Shown here piece by piece: positions 1-9,243 of a DNA stretch of 16,846 nucleotides; within the stretch, counting starts at the first letter, position 1; each line of letters starts with the position of its first letter. The translations under genes were made by a program, and so were the position numbers. Origin of the DNA: Hyphochytrium catenoides (lineage: Eukaryota > Sar > Hyphochytriomycetes > Hyphochytriales > Hyphochytriaceae); NCBI GenBank assembly GCA_900088475.1, contig FLMG01003994.1:5689-22534 (forward strand). Direction: 5' to 3'. A model generated the notes under the pieces. It did not search any database, had not been told where the DNA came from, and saw only the letters and a program-made list of their open reading frames with translations.

Positions 1-1668
1 AGCCCTGGCCACCATTTGGTGGCGCCAAGGCTAGGGGTGTGAAGCTCAATCTCGTCGGAAGAGGGGAGATACGTGGCGGTTGTCTGAAGGCCCCTGTAAC
101 AATCAGAAGTAACTGTCAGCTACCCGTTTGGAAGCGACACAGGGTGATAGAGAGGACAAGCAACACGTGATCTCGCTTTTAGACTAGGAAGAGGATAAAT
201 GAAGAGGAAAGAGATTGGTTCAGTGCGACAGGCTCGTGAATTTTATGTTTTGGAACACGGCAAAGCTGTAAGCCTATCCCTACAAACATGAAGAGCGAGG
301 AAAGGTTCAGATAGAGAGGACACTGGCTGGAGGATAGAGACCGACCTGACGTTGCTGCCATGGCTGAGCTCCGTCTGCAGAGATTAAGAGACACATAAAA
401 AGGGTGAGAAAGAAGCACCCAGCGATGCAATTAAGGATCTGCGGGGAAAGGCCCCATGGCAACTAATGAAATGGGTTTCAAGGGCACAGATTAGAGAGCA
501 AAGTGAAGAAGGAGTGGAGGAGAAGGCGTCATGCTGTCCGCCTTTCACTTCCGCCCAATTGTCCCAAACCCTAATCCAGATATCTGTTCCCGTCACCTGT
601 GCATAACAGCCCAGAATTTCCCTTCTTTCGGCTGCTTTGAGCCATTTCTGTTTTTGCTCGTCGGAGCACTGGGATTGCAGGGCTGGGAGAAAGGCCACAT
701 CGTGCAGACTGAAGGGCAGGGACTCGTTGGCATACTGGTTAATGGAAAAAGGATTGCATTAGTGAGGAACCATAGCGAGACTGGAATGGAGACGGTCATG
801 ATCGGTAGGAATAGAAAGAATAGACGTTTAGGCATGACTGACAAACTGAGTCTAGAGAGGGCTCAACAGGATGCTGTTAGCACAATGGAAGGAAGCGTCA
901 GCAGAGAAGAAGACCAACCTAGAAAGGCATTCGTGCGGCGACGAGGAAGACAAGGTAAGCGAGGAAGGCAGAGACCAGAAAGCTCATAAAGAGAGCAGCC
1001 AAAAGGAACAACGATTGATTACAGCCCTACCGTCTTCATGATGATCGCCTCTTCCTCAGATAAATTGAGCTCCCGCGTGAGCTGTTCTAGGCGGACTCCC
1101 TTGTCCACCGCCCGCTTGTACTTCTCAGCGTGGGAAAGAAAGAACCTGTCATCGTTCCGGAATACTGGGTCCGCCTGGAGATAGGATAACCCATAGAGAA
1201 GATGGAAGAAAAGTCAGTTGAAAGCCATAGGCAGGAGAGCGCTAGAAGGGCTAGTGGATACGAGAATAATTTAAGGGGCCACGACGGAGACGTAGATTGA
1301 CATGTTAGCTTAGAGCAACTAAGGAGGAGAAACGTCATCGTCAAATAGCTCCCGGCGCTACGTAGAGCGAGGGTTCCTCAGATATGGCAAAAGACCTAGG
1401 AGATCAGAGTCTAGGAGGATGTAGGCGCCTCTCCCGCTCCCTCTCCTTCCTTCTGTCATCTTACCTCCACAAGCGCCCTCAGTTTCTGCCGTTTGAGCGT
1501 GTTTTCTCGACCGCCAGCCAGCAGATCAGTCCTAAACGCAACCGTAGGGAAGGGGTTATCTCAAGTTTGCAGGGCAGAGGAATCTAGCAGGCCAGCGGGG
1601 TCGCAGACGTACATGTCCTGAGGACGGAAGGAGAGCTTTGAACGTTCTTGAATGAGTTCTTCTGACAT
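1..1668 (-). CDS. ACX: Acyl-CoA oxidase, N-terminal part (gene runs off the left edge)
   Basis: Peroxisomal acyl-CoA oxidase, a flavoenzyme that oxidises acyl-CoA to trans-2-enoyl-CoA and produces H2O2 in the first step of peroxisomal beta-oxidation. Six exons were built on the minus strand: 1668-1613, 1531-1465, 1174-1031, 734-597, 374-346 and 93-1. All have GT-AG borders and matching phases, giving 175 codons plus 2 nt. The protein starts MSEELIQERSKLSF, the same length and style as plant ACX1 and animal ACOX1 N-termini, which decides the start at 1668. It continues with DPVFRNDD, the helix LSEEEAIIM, then LPALQSQCSDEQKQKWL, GCYAQTELSHGSNVRG, LQTTATYL and TKWWPG, the family's FAD/acyl-binding core. 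Differences from the usual text are TELSHG for TELGHG and GLQTTAT for GLETTAT. The FAD-domain remainder, the C-terminal domains and any PTS1 signal lie outside the window. Identity is firm; individual exon ends are good but unverified. Confidence 0.92.
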
Positions 1669-1720
1669 CCTTTCGTGACAAACGACAGGAATTCTAAGCT
1701 CGTGGTGCCTCTTTTTATGA

Positions 1721-2356
1721 TCACCGGGGTACTTCTCCAAATGCAAAGTCTGTCTCTTTCAAAAGTATCCAGGAAAGAAGACAAGGTGTGAAGAGGACGG
1801 ACAACCAGATGTCGTTGAAGAGATTCGCTGCTGTAGGAATTGAAGACGAGGAAGAGAGATTGATGAGGCGACAAAGCAAGCGCTAGAGCCGGCGAATGAG
1901 GAATGCGCGGCCGCAAGAAAACGAGAGAGAGAGAGACAGACAGAGCTAGACGGAGAGAGGATGGGGCTGAGACAAACAGAGATGAGAAGATGCACCGACA
2001 TGAAGGGAAAGGGATAGACAGAGAGGGAGAGAGAGGAGGAGAGAGGAGGGAGAAGAGTCCAAGATCTGGATCCTGAGCGCCGCTGGATCCGCCATCGCCC
2101 AACTTGAAGTCTCAAAACTCACACTCTCTACAGGCCGCCACAACTCCAGGGAGTGGGACAACAAACACACACAGGCATGCAAACTGCAACTCCACGACGA
2201 CACCAGGACCATGAATCTGACGTGAAATGAGTTAGCGGCTATCTCGGATGCAGCTCCAACCAGGCCGAGGAGAAGGAGGCCGACGTAGAGACGATCGTTC
2301 AGACTGAGGGAATGTGAGATGAATGCTAAGATGAACTCCTCCACTAAAAGCTTCAT
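1721..2356 (-). CDS. Possible small membrane protein, TMEM18-like (weak)
   Basis: Not firmly recognised. An ATG at 2356 in a good context (ACCATGA) opens MKLLVEEFILAF, followed by the hydrophobic stretch LYVGLLLLGLVGAASE. Further down, after a clean acceptor at 1831, a frame starting at 1828 reads NLFNDIWLSVLFTPCLLSW, a second membrane-like segment, and stops at 1721. The spacing of an acidic residue, a WR pair and an F(x)nLSVLF(x)PxLL pattern recalls the TMEM18 family of inner nuclear membrane proteins. To fit that, a 78-nt intron and a donor at 2124 must be assumed, one membrane segment is missing, and the basic tail is absent. The stop lies only 53 nt before the acyl-CoA oxidase start on the same strand, so the two mRNAs would be very close or overlap. 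The region is also rich in CT tracts that create chance hydrophobic frames. It may simply be 5' sequence of the oxidase gene. Confidence 0.22.
1926..2056. repeat. GA/GAGA-rich simple-sequence tract
   Basis: The plus strand is a run of GAGA, GACA and GGAGAGAG units, which is CT-rich on the minus strand, upstream of the acyl-CoA oxidase start. It generates the long Leu/Ser/Pro frames seen on the minus strand, which are not credible proteins. It may be promoter or 5'-UTR sequence, or an intron pyrimidine tract. Confidence 0.6.
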
Positions 2357-3185
2357 GGTCTAGGAATTTTGCCGCCGGCACCGTCGCTTCTTTCCGTTGG
2401 AGTTTGAGGCGCGCTCGTCAGAAGCCAAACGTAGTACTTTGGAGTAATGGCTGAGAGTGACCTTCCTCATATTTCGCCGACACAGTAGATGAATATTTCC
2501 GAGACAGACTGTCGGGGCAGAAGGAGACTTCCGAGAGGAGAATATGAAGGGGTAACTTGGATAGTGACCTGCGCAAGTCGAATGCATAAGTAAGAAGCCA
2601 ACCTAAGGGTACCCTAAGAGTTCCCTCATCAGGGCATTAAGCGAAACGGAAGCATTATGACCACCCGGTAATGTAAGGTGGTGTGTGTGTCGGCAGAATA
2701 GGAAGAGACATGGCCAGCCACGTAGGAAGGGCCATATGAAGTGAAGGGAAGGTATAATAGTAGAATGGGCGACACACAAGCCAAGAATGGTGCGACATTC
2801 TGAAAGTGGCGGTATGGTCAACGGCGGCAGTTCAAGTAAGGATTGTGAGAAAAGGATCGATCATTAGCATTGCCCACTAGAAGTGAATCAGAAAGGGAGA
2901 AAGTAGTAGCTTGCAAGAGATCGAGCTCGGTAAAAGAATGCACGCAACGCCCATGATCAAGCATGGTGAGACGGACCCAGGGACGGAACAGGTAAAGGAA
3001 CCCGAATGCACAAGGTACAAGTAGTGCGATTGAGATGCTGAGTCATAAGCAACTAGCAACCCATCCTAGTCAGACGATAGTATAAGTGGGCTTAGGGCTT
3101 AGTTAGAGCAGAGCTGGACAAGGCAAGAAAGGATAGCGCGGGACGAAGAGTGAGTCCGTAATGTGTTAGATCCGTACGTGCGCTT
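2357..3185. other. Stretch without a supported gene
   Basis: Between the acyl-CoA oxidase upstream region and the stop of the SPAG8-like gene no exon could be supported on either strand. The short open frames have no recognisable motif and no flanking pair of convincing splice sites. The right end should hold the 3' UTR and polyadenylation signals of the SPAG8-like gene; no clear AATAAA-type signal on the minus strand was pinned down. Confidence 0.5.
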
Positions 3186-3875
3186 CTATTCCATGTGCAC
3201 TCTGATTGGATCCCTAATGTCGTTTGTGAAGGCCGTGCTCTTACCGAATGGAAGAGCTGTATGAGTCTTCTCCGATAGAGGAAAGGCAGGACCCTCCCCT
3301 GTCATGACCTTGTAGGAGTAAACTGTCACGGCTGGGCCATTCTTTAGGTCTTCTAATGCTGGAGAAGATTCTGGGCTGCCTGTTTCATTGGCCCCCTGCT
3401 TGGCGCCTCCTTTCCCTCTAGGAACTCTAACTGGCCTGTTCGCCTCATCTACTTCTGGCTTAACGTAGTTGGCCTTATAGCTTGACTGAAAGTTGGAGGT
3501 GGTCTCTGCCTTCTCAACGTTTTTGGCTCTTTCTTCGTCTTCAAGCGCCAGCTGTTTTGCCTTCCGCTCTAGCTCTTCCATCTTAGCGGCACCCCGTGGT
3601 CCCAAGCCGCCGGCATTCCTTGACAAACTCTTGCCACCGAGGGAGAGCGCGCTCTCAGATTCCTTCTGGTACGTCGTCTGAAAGTGGCTTTTGCTGGCTT
3701 CAGGGCTGATAACCCTATGAGAGAGGACTCTCTCTGCCGTGTCCTTACCACCCGTCGGGCTAGTAGTCGTATACTGCTTCAGCGCTTCCTCTTCCACCCA
3801 GTTGCCAATTAGGACTCCGCTCTCCTGTTTATTGAAGCTGTTCAGTGCTGCAGTTGTTTTCTTGTGGGTTGGCAT
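3186..3875 (-). CDS. Probable SPAG8-like axonemal (microtubule inner) protein
   Basis: Single-exon gene of 229 aa, from ATG at 3875 to TAG at 3188-3186. The sequence is charged and mostly unstructured, without signal peptide or membrane segment. Near the N-terminus it carries GVLIGNWVEEEAL (about residues 20-32). It then has repeated short Phe/Tyr-centred motifs (HFQTTYQKE near residue 65, NFQSSYKANY near 130), a charged coiled-coil-like helix (about 98-125), and a C-terminal KTHTALPFGKSTAFTNDI segment. Such spaced aromatic motifs are typical of ciliary microtubule inner proteins. The GNWVEE and KTHT...PFG...AF pieces recall the sperm-associated antigen 8 family, which I propose from memory. 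The length, balanced composition and clean stop make this a real gene. It is divergent from the tubulin cofactor gene at 4815. Being intronless is unusual among these neighbours. Confidence 0.7.
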   Translation of the reverse strand: MPTHKKTTAALNSFNKQESGVLIGNWVEEEALKQYTTTSPTGGKDTAERVLSHRVISPEASKSHFQTTYQKESESALSLGGKSLSRNAGGLGPRGAAKMEELERKAKQLALEDEERAKNVEKAETTSNFQSSYKANYVKPEVDEANRPVRVPRGKGGAKQGANETGSPESSPALEDLKNGPAVTVYSYKVMTGEGPAFPLSEKTHTALPFGKSTAFTNDIRDPIRVHME

Positions 3876-4814
3876 AGTGCTGAGACAAGTGCGGCCCTTT
3901 CGGGAGCTAGTCGGTCCTCTCTAAACGCTAAATTATAGGTCGTCCCTAGGCGAAATCACAAACCTCATTCAGACACTGATAAGTCCGTGAAGCACTCTCC
4001 AATAGCTGTAGATATGGGCACTGCTGAGTCTGTGTCAGCACCAGTGGGTGAGATAGTGCAACAAGGTTCAGCCTATGATCATCACGCTTTATATGTACCA
4101 AGCTTCAAAAATGCGCTACCTTCGCCACTATCTCCCGCAGTGCAGTGTTATCGCTAGTAAGTTACCGTCTGTCTCTCTCTCCCTCCCTCCCTGTGTCTCC
4201 CTCTAGCTCGTTTATCTCTCTCTTTTCCTTCGTCGGCCGCTGTTCCTCCCTCTTTGTTCTCGTCGTCTTTCTGGCACTAGCCTATCCCTGGTTCTATCCA
4301 TAGTCCTCCCTCAGACAAGGGCCCCAGCACTTCCATCATCATCAGCGTTTAGTTATTAGCTAGCCACTAATAATAGTAATAGGCTCCACAAGATGATGGA
4401 CAGAGGGCGTTACAACCCTCACAGCCACTCCCCATCTTCCTCCTCTCCACCTCGCTTCAGTTATCAGCTTATTGATTATAATTCCAACCTACCCAATAAC
4501 TAAACGCTGATTCACATCCAAACTGAGGAAGGTTTTCGCGCCTGTTTGCGCATGTCAAAGAACACGATGGAGGGAAGCAGAAGAGCAGCGATGCACTTGC
4601 CGATGATGGATGATGGATGCAGCCGTACTACCTGTACCGTCCACCGGTAAATGAAGCTTTTCTTGGGTCTCTGAGCTCCACAGAGCCAAGTGAGTCCCTA
4701 AACTTACCTTGTCATTCCGGCAGCTTTACCACCTCAAAGACAGAGTAACGTAAGGTTAAGGGGCAGACAATCAGTAGTACTTGGTACCTCACGCAGCGGT
4801 AGCAGTCTCTTAGT
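3876..4814. promoter_or_regulatory. Divergent intergenic region between the SPAG8-like and TBCB genes
   Basis: About 940 bp separate two head-to-head start codons and must hold both promoters and 5' UTRs. It contains a strongly pyrimidine-rich block on the plus strand (about 4169-4260) and several ATGATGGATGATGG-like repeats near 4600. One 32-codon open frame with ATG at 4554 could be an upstream ORF or chance. No TATA box or known flagellar-gene element was identified with confidence. Confidence 0.45.
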
Positions 4815-6610
4815 ATGGAAGAGCACGAAGCGCAGGCGGCGCTTAGGGCGCTAAATGGGGACATGGCTGCGCTGAAGGAGTACGTCACAGCAAAGGATCA
4901 CCTACAATATACGACATTGCCAGAGGTAATCAAGGTTCTTCCTAGCATCTTGCCTTTCTGCTCTCTCATCCCCAGACCACCCCTTACCTATATCTTCTCA
5001 AGTTCGTGTGGTCAGCGCCATGCTTGGGCTCTACATATCTTAGTAAACAGCGGTCTCACGTTACCTTCCGATAGAACGTTGTTGCCCTGCATGTGACACA
5101 CCAGTACCTGAAAGCCAAGATCGTTGACATTAGACTGGATCTGCATATGACCATAGCTGAGGTAATGACAATTACGTTGGACAGCAAACTACGATGTAAC
5201 TACGATGTAGCTGTCTTTGTTCTTCATAAAACCTACACGCATCTTTGCTGTCAGATTTGCTAAGCATAGCGGTTAATGCAGGTAAAGGAGAAGCTCCACC
5301 ACCACGTGGGCACTAGCATCGGATACATGGAGCTTTACTTGAGGTCTCACGGAGAGGTGGTGGCTCCGCTGGATGACGACAGAAAGAAGCTCGGTTACTA
5401 CGGCGCAAGATCAGGTGTCTCTCCCATAGTTTCTGCTGCTACCAGCTGGCCACTCCCTCTAGCTATCTGTTGCTGCCCTGTCGAAATCCTCGACTACTAT
5501 TGGAAGGACAATTGTGAAGCTGGGACGCCTAGATTTTCTGTCATCATCGAACTCTTAAGTCGTTTGACGCTTTGTCGCACATCTCCTATTTTGGGGCTGT
5601 CTTCCATCAATGCGGTCCTATTAGCACTCCGACATGTTTCACAATCTGTTATTGTCACTCTTCCCCATGATCAAGCCGCTACTTCTATCCCCTTGGGCTC
5701 TTCAGGGTTGTGACGTTTCGCTATTCGTCATTGATTACAGGGATGGAAATCTATATAGTGGATCATGACCCTTTCTCTCTGGCGAAGGGTGGCGGGCTAG
5801 AGGACGTAACGTTAGTGAAGAAGTACGTGATGGATGAATCAGAGTATGACAAGAGGAAGAACACTGTGAGAAACTATAAGAGAGAAATGAAGGCCAAGGA
5901 TCCGAACTGGAAACCTCCCACAATGGCGGCGGCATCCGCAGCTGGTGAGCCTGCACGCCCTGCTGGACCTGACACTGTGGAAGGCATTGTGGTGGGCTCG
6001 CGCTGTGAGGTGCAGGTGAGGCTGACGAGATATGATCACTGCTGTTACCGCTGCTGCTGGTGTCTGTTTCTGTGTCAACTGTCTGTCTGAAGTCTGACTC
6101 CCAGTCCTCGTCATACATCCTCTCCTTTACATCTCTCTCGCCAATGCATTAGCATTCTCCTTGACCGTCACTCCTCTCCGACTGCTGACCTGCGTGCCTG
6201 CCTGCCTGTAGTAGTTCTCTTCACCCTCCTCTTGGCTAGCACTAGGCGTTTAGAACAATATTTATTGTTGCTATTTCCCTCTGTCCCATGTCTCTACTGT
6301 CTCTATGAGCTTCTTAGCTCCTATCTAATTGTAATTTCCCCGCGTCTCGGTGCTTGCACAGCCCGGCGGCAGACGCGGTACAGTCCTCTATGTAGGAGAA
6401 GTGCCAGGTCTGAAAGGTGAAGGACACTGGGTTGGAGTCAAGTTTGACGAACCTCTCGGCCTTTGTGACGGCACTGTAAAAGGGACGAAGTACTTTGACT
6501 GTCCTCCAAAATTTGGCTCCTTTGTCCGGGGCTGGAATGTGAAGACTGGGGACTATCCAGAAAGAGATCCGTTTGCTGACCTTGAGGATGAGGAGGAGGA
6601 AGAGTTGTGA
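4815..6610 (+). CDS. TBCB: Tubulin-folding cofactor B (CAP-Gly protein)
   Basis: Cytosolic cofactor that binds alpha-tubulin after chaperonin release and works with TBCE in assembling or recycling the tubulin heterodimer. Five exons: 4815-4925, 5075-5161, 5282-5414, 5741-6015 and 6362-6610, all GT-AG with matching phases, giving 284 aa. An unusual acidic extension of about 40 residues precedes the ubiquitin-like domain (about 40-125: ALHVTHQYLKAK, DLHMTIAEVKEKL, GYMELYLRS, MEIYIVDHDP), which reads like plant and algal cofactors. A charged linker follows (LEDVTLVKKYVMDESEYDKR and a basic/coiled segment). The CAP-Gly domain occupies about 195-275 (GSRCEV, RRGTVLYVG, WVGVKFDEPLG, GTKYFDCPPKFGSFV). 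The signature usually read GK[NH]DG is GLCDG here (residues 235-239). The C-terminus is an acidic run ending EEL rather than the common DEI/DEM. Exon 1 is the least certain part. Confidence 0.93.
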
Positions 6611-6973
6611 TCATACCAAGAATGGCGTAAAGCCCCACCCCCACACCTCACCCGTAAGGCCTAACCTTTTCCTTACGAAGCTGGAGCTGGCTGTCGCACA
6701 TTGTGTTCATAAGCCTCTACTACTGCCGCTAGCTTGTAGGCTGTATTTAGCGCAGACCAACTCTCTAAAGCGCCTTGGTCTGAATGACTGTCCTTTGGGG
6801 TTCTATATACGACTCGTAGGGCGATATGAAGGTGAAGAGATAAAGAAGATCCGCACGCTAAGAGCTATTAGATTGTGTGAGTTTTTGGCATTCTTTCTCC
6901 TTAGCCCCGCCCTTTTTTTGCCGCCTTTTATCATCCATACACTTATGTCTTGGTCCGTTCTGTCGCCGTTCAG
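6611..6973. other. Intergenic or unassigned; one possible exon
   Basis: This follows the TBCB stop and includes its 3' UTR. An open plus frame after an acceptor near 6751 reads LKRLGLNDCPLGFYIRLVG and continues to about 6870, where strong donor-like GTGAGT occurs. However, joining it to the exon starting at 6974 creates a stop at the junction unless a rare GAG acceptor is used. It may be an early exon of the next gene or chance; nothing else is supported. Confidence 0.3.
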
Positions 6974-8147
6974 GAGCTCCTGCGCTCTATATTAATCTGA
7001 CCGCCGATAAATGCATTGCTGTGAAGAACACTAGCGGCAGTTATGATGAATGGATCACTCTCGTTCCTTTCATAGGTGTACATAATAAATAAGCGCTCTG
7101 CCGTGCTCTTCAAATCGGTAGATGTAACCGCTGAGGCATCAGCCCCACGCAGAACGCTATAATGGAACGTATTCCACACCGCTAAGGATGAGGCTCTTGT
7201 AGATAGGAGGATTGTGGTCTCAGTAGCTTTGGCAAATTGAGAAAGGTAATCATGTCCCATCATTAACAAATTCCTCAGAAGGGGTTTCCTTCGCTCAGTC
7301 TAATGCGTCTTCGCACCTCGTGCTGCACCTGCTACCATAGACAAAGAGGAATGCAAGCGATGACTGAGAAAGCGCTTCTGACCTGACGACGCCCATAGCC
7401 GACCACAACCACTATTCTCCGCCTTCCTTCTCCTTACTACAGTGCAAGGAACTAAGGGCGTGGGACCGCGGAGAGCTGGGTACTACGACGAGGCAACCTC
7501 TGCACAACCAGCGGTCCGTGCTCCCGCTTGCTGTTGTTCGCGCTACAGTCCTCCAGCAATGCCACACCCGGGGCGGCACAAGGGAGGAATGAGGAGGATG
7601 GAAAAGTCAGGGGCCTCATTGTCTCTTCCCCATTGTCTAGATACAACATGCACCAGTCCTAACTGCAGCTGGAGCCAAAGAGGGGAAGGCTTTTACTATG
7701 GAGCTGAGTGTAGGTAGGTCGAGGCACCTTTAGAACGCCTGGTGGCTGAATGAGTCACCTGAAGGTGAGTCCGTGCCAAAAGGAAGACCATTGGCATCCA
7801 AGAACTTCACTCTGTCCGTCAGCACTGTTCTAGATAGGGCCACACAGCAAGACAGCACGCTGAGCCCAAGCTCTGTCAAGGTAAGCCCTGAAGGCTGTCA
7901 GCTTACCTTCCCCCTCACCCCAACCTTTCGAACAATCTGAACCAGTGTACAGTATCAGAAACCTGTTCAGTTTGCATCCCACGCGTCCCCCAGTAGAACG
8001 CGGGACCAATTGTACAATACCTTGAGTGAGAGCAGCGATGAGAGCAGCTTCTCTGCCTTTACAGAGTCTGAGAGTACAGAGAGTACTGTCTGTCCACTTC
8101 TCCCAACAAGATCCAGCCAGCCAGACCTCCCCGCCCCTGTGAGATGA
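6974..8147 (+). CDS. Unrecognised multi-exon gene with Ser/Glu-rich C-terminus (5' end not found)
   Basis: I do not recognise this protein. The best-supported exons are 7641-7709 (HAPVLTAAGAKEGKAFTMEL), 7734-7880 (AWWLNESPEGESVPKGRP, then NFTLSVSTVLDRATQQD) and 7953-8147. The last is a Ser/Glu/Thr-rich tail (LSESSDESSFSAFTESES) ending APVR and TGA. All share phase 0. The intron 7881-7952 is short and classical (GTAAGC donor, pyrimidine-rich tract, TACAG). Weaker upstream exons are 6974-7075 (YINLTADKCIAVKN, GSYDEWITLVPFI) and 7443-7513 (GVGPRRAGYYDEATSAQPA), whose phases also agree. The step from 7709 to 7734 would be a 24-nt intron, odd for this window. No signal peptide, membrane segment or catalytic motif is visible. 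The tail looks intrinsically disordered and phosphorylatable. The minus frame across 6970-7269 is open too, so the first two exons are tentative. Confidence 0.5.
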
Positions 8148-8296
8148 CTGCGCGGTCCGAGATAGGGAATGATTGGGAGCTTGAGCAGAGGAAGAGTAGA
8201 CAAGGGATTCCGGGAGTGCACTGAAAATAGTCCAAGTGTCTAATAATGACGGCTTCTCCTCTGGTGGAGGTACTTAATGGATAGTGCCCAGCTAAG
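8148..8296. other. Short intergenic gap
   Basis: About 150 bp separate the stop of the unrecognised gene from the ATG of the VOC protein on the same strand. No motif was identified. Compact tandem spacing means the 3' UTR of one and the promoter of the next must share this gap. Confidence 0.4.
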
Positions 8297-9178
8297 ATGT
8301 CGATGAGGAACGTGATGCTGCTAATCAGAGACCTGCCCGGCGCGATGAAGTTCTACACAGAAGGCCTTGGCCTGCGCGTCCAACAGGCCTCGGACACCTG
8401 GGTAGAGCTACGCACCGCCAACAATGTGGCGATCTCCCTAAAGCAAGTAACAAGGCAAGCAAACTCCAATCTCCCTGTCTTTCTACGGCTAACGCTGTCC
8501 TGACGCGTAACTGAGATGCTAATATGGGGCCGCTGCCTGGTCAAACCCTTCACCAATCATAGTGCCCTGCCTTGGGGAAAGATAGCCGCGATATCTCCAC
8601 GCTTTCACTCTCCATTAGTGTGTACGTTATTACTCGTCCTCACAGAGTACCCGAATTGGGCGTTCTGGGAAGGGCAGTTCAAATTGCCTCCTTAGGCGAG
8701 GTTCTTCTAGCGTTACCCTCCTCAGACGTTTCTCTATCACTCTGAGCTTTCACTTCCATAGCCGTCCTTCATATCGATAACTCTTACCTTCTGACAGCTC
8801 TTCCTCCTCTGCTCCTCAGTGAAGCGCAGTGTAGCACGGGGTATAGTCCTTTGATCAACTTCGATATTGAGAATATGGATGAGACACTGCCCAAGCTTCT
8901 TCAGCTGGGCGCTCATTTGGATGGTCCAGTGAAGTATCCAGCCTTCGGGAAGGTAAGGCCAGCTCGGTGACAAATTGCATAGCGTTGCCCTTCGTTATCT
9001 CCTCCTATATCACCCTCTATGCCTCTCTCGGGGTCTCTCCGACGTCCGACAGCTACCTGGTGTGACGGTACACCCAATACTTAACATCGATCCTACTCTA
9101 TGCCTCCTATAGATCGCTGCAATTCGCTCTCCCGATGGGCACATGATTGGTCTATACGAGCCCGCTGTCAAGCACTAA
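8297..9178 (+). CDS. Small glyoxalase/VOC-fold protein
   Basis: Member of the vicinal oxygen chelate superfamily (glyoxalase I / bleomycin resistance / dioxygenase fold), 118 aa, one VOC module. Three exons: 8297-8454, 8820-8952 and 9113-9178 (TAA stop). Visible motifs in order are MRNVMLLIRDLPGAMKFY and TEGLGLRV (first beta-alpha unit), WVELRTANNVAISLK, then STGYSPLINFDI and LLQLGAHLDGPVKYP, and finally IRSPDGHMIGLYEP with the usual closing metal-ligand Glu. This reads like the plant, algal and oomycete lactoylglutathione-lyase-like subgroup; the real substrate cannot be told. The start codon opens directly on the first beta strand, so no targeting peptide is present. The first intron best fits a GC donor (AG/GCAAGC at 8455), giving QVTSEAQCSTGYSP. 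With the nearby GT donor at 8445, the protein would need a different acceptor and lose four residues. Confidence 0.88.
8455..8819 (+). other. Probable GC-AG intron in the VOC gene
   Basis: The donor AG/GCAAGC is one base off the usual GC-donor consensus AG/GCAAGT. The acceptor CTCCTCAG is pyrimidine-rich. Using it restores the family-like SEA(x)nSTGYSP run across the junction in the correct phase. Confidence 0.6.
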
Positions 9179-9197
9179 GGGGGAGTTCAGTGTCTCT

Positions 9198-9243
<46 letters not shown>

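Noticed and set aside
531-989. 152-aa plus-strand open frame
   Set aside because: It lies antisense to the acyl-CoA oxidase exon 597-734 and its intron. No motif or splice logic supports it.
5276-5713. 145-aa single open frame
   Set aside because: Only 5282-5414 is coding, as TBCB exon 3. The rest reads through the following intron.
6970-7269. Minus-strand frame of about 100 aa (HDYLSQFAKATETT, SNAFIGGQINIE)
   Set aside because: Balanced composition made it tempting, but it has no recognisable family and no partner exons, and it conflicts with the plus exon whose phase fits its neighbours. Kept only as a caution on strand.
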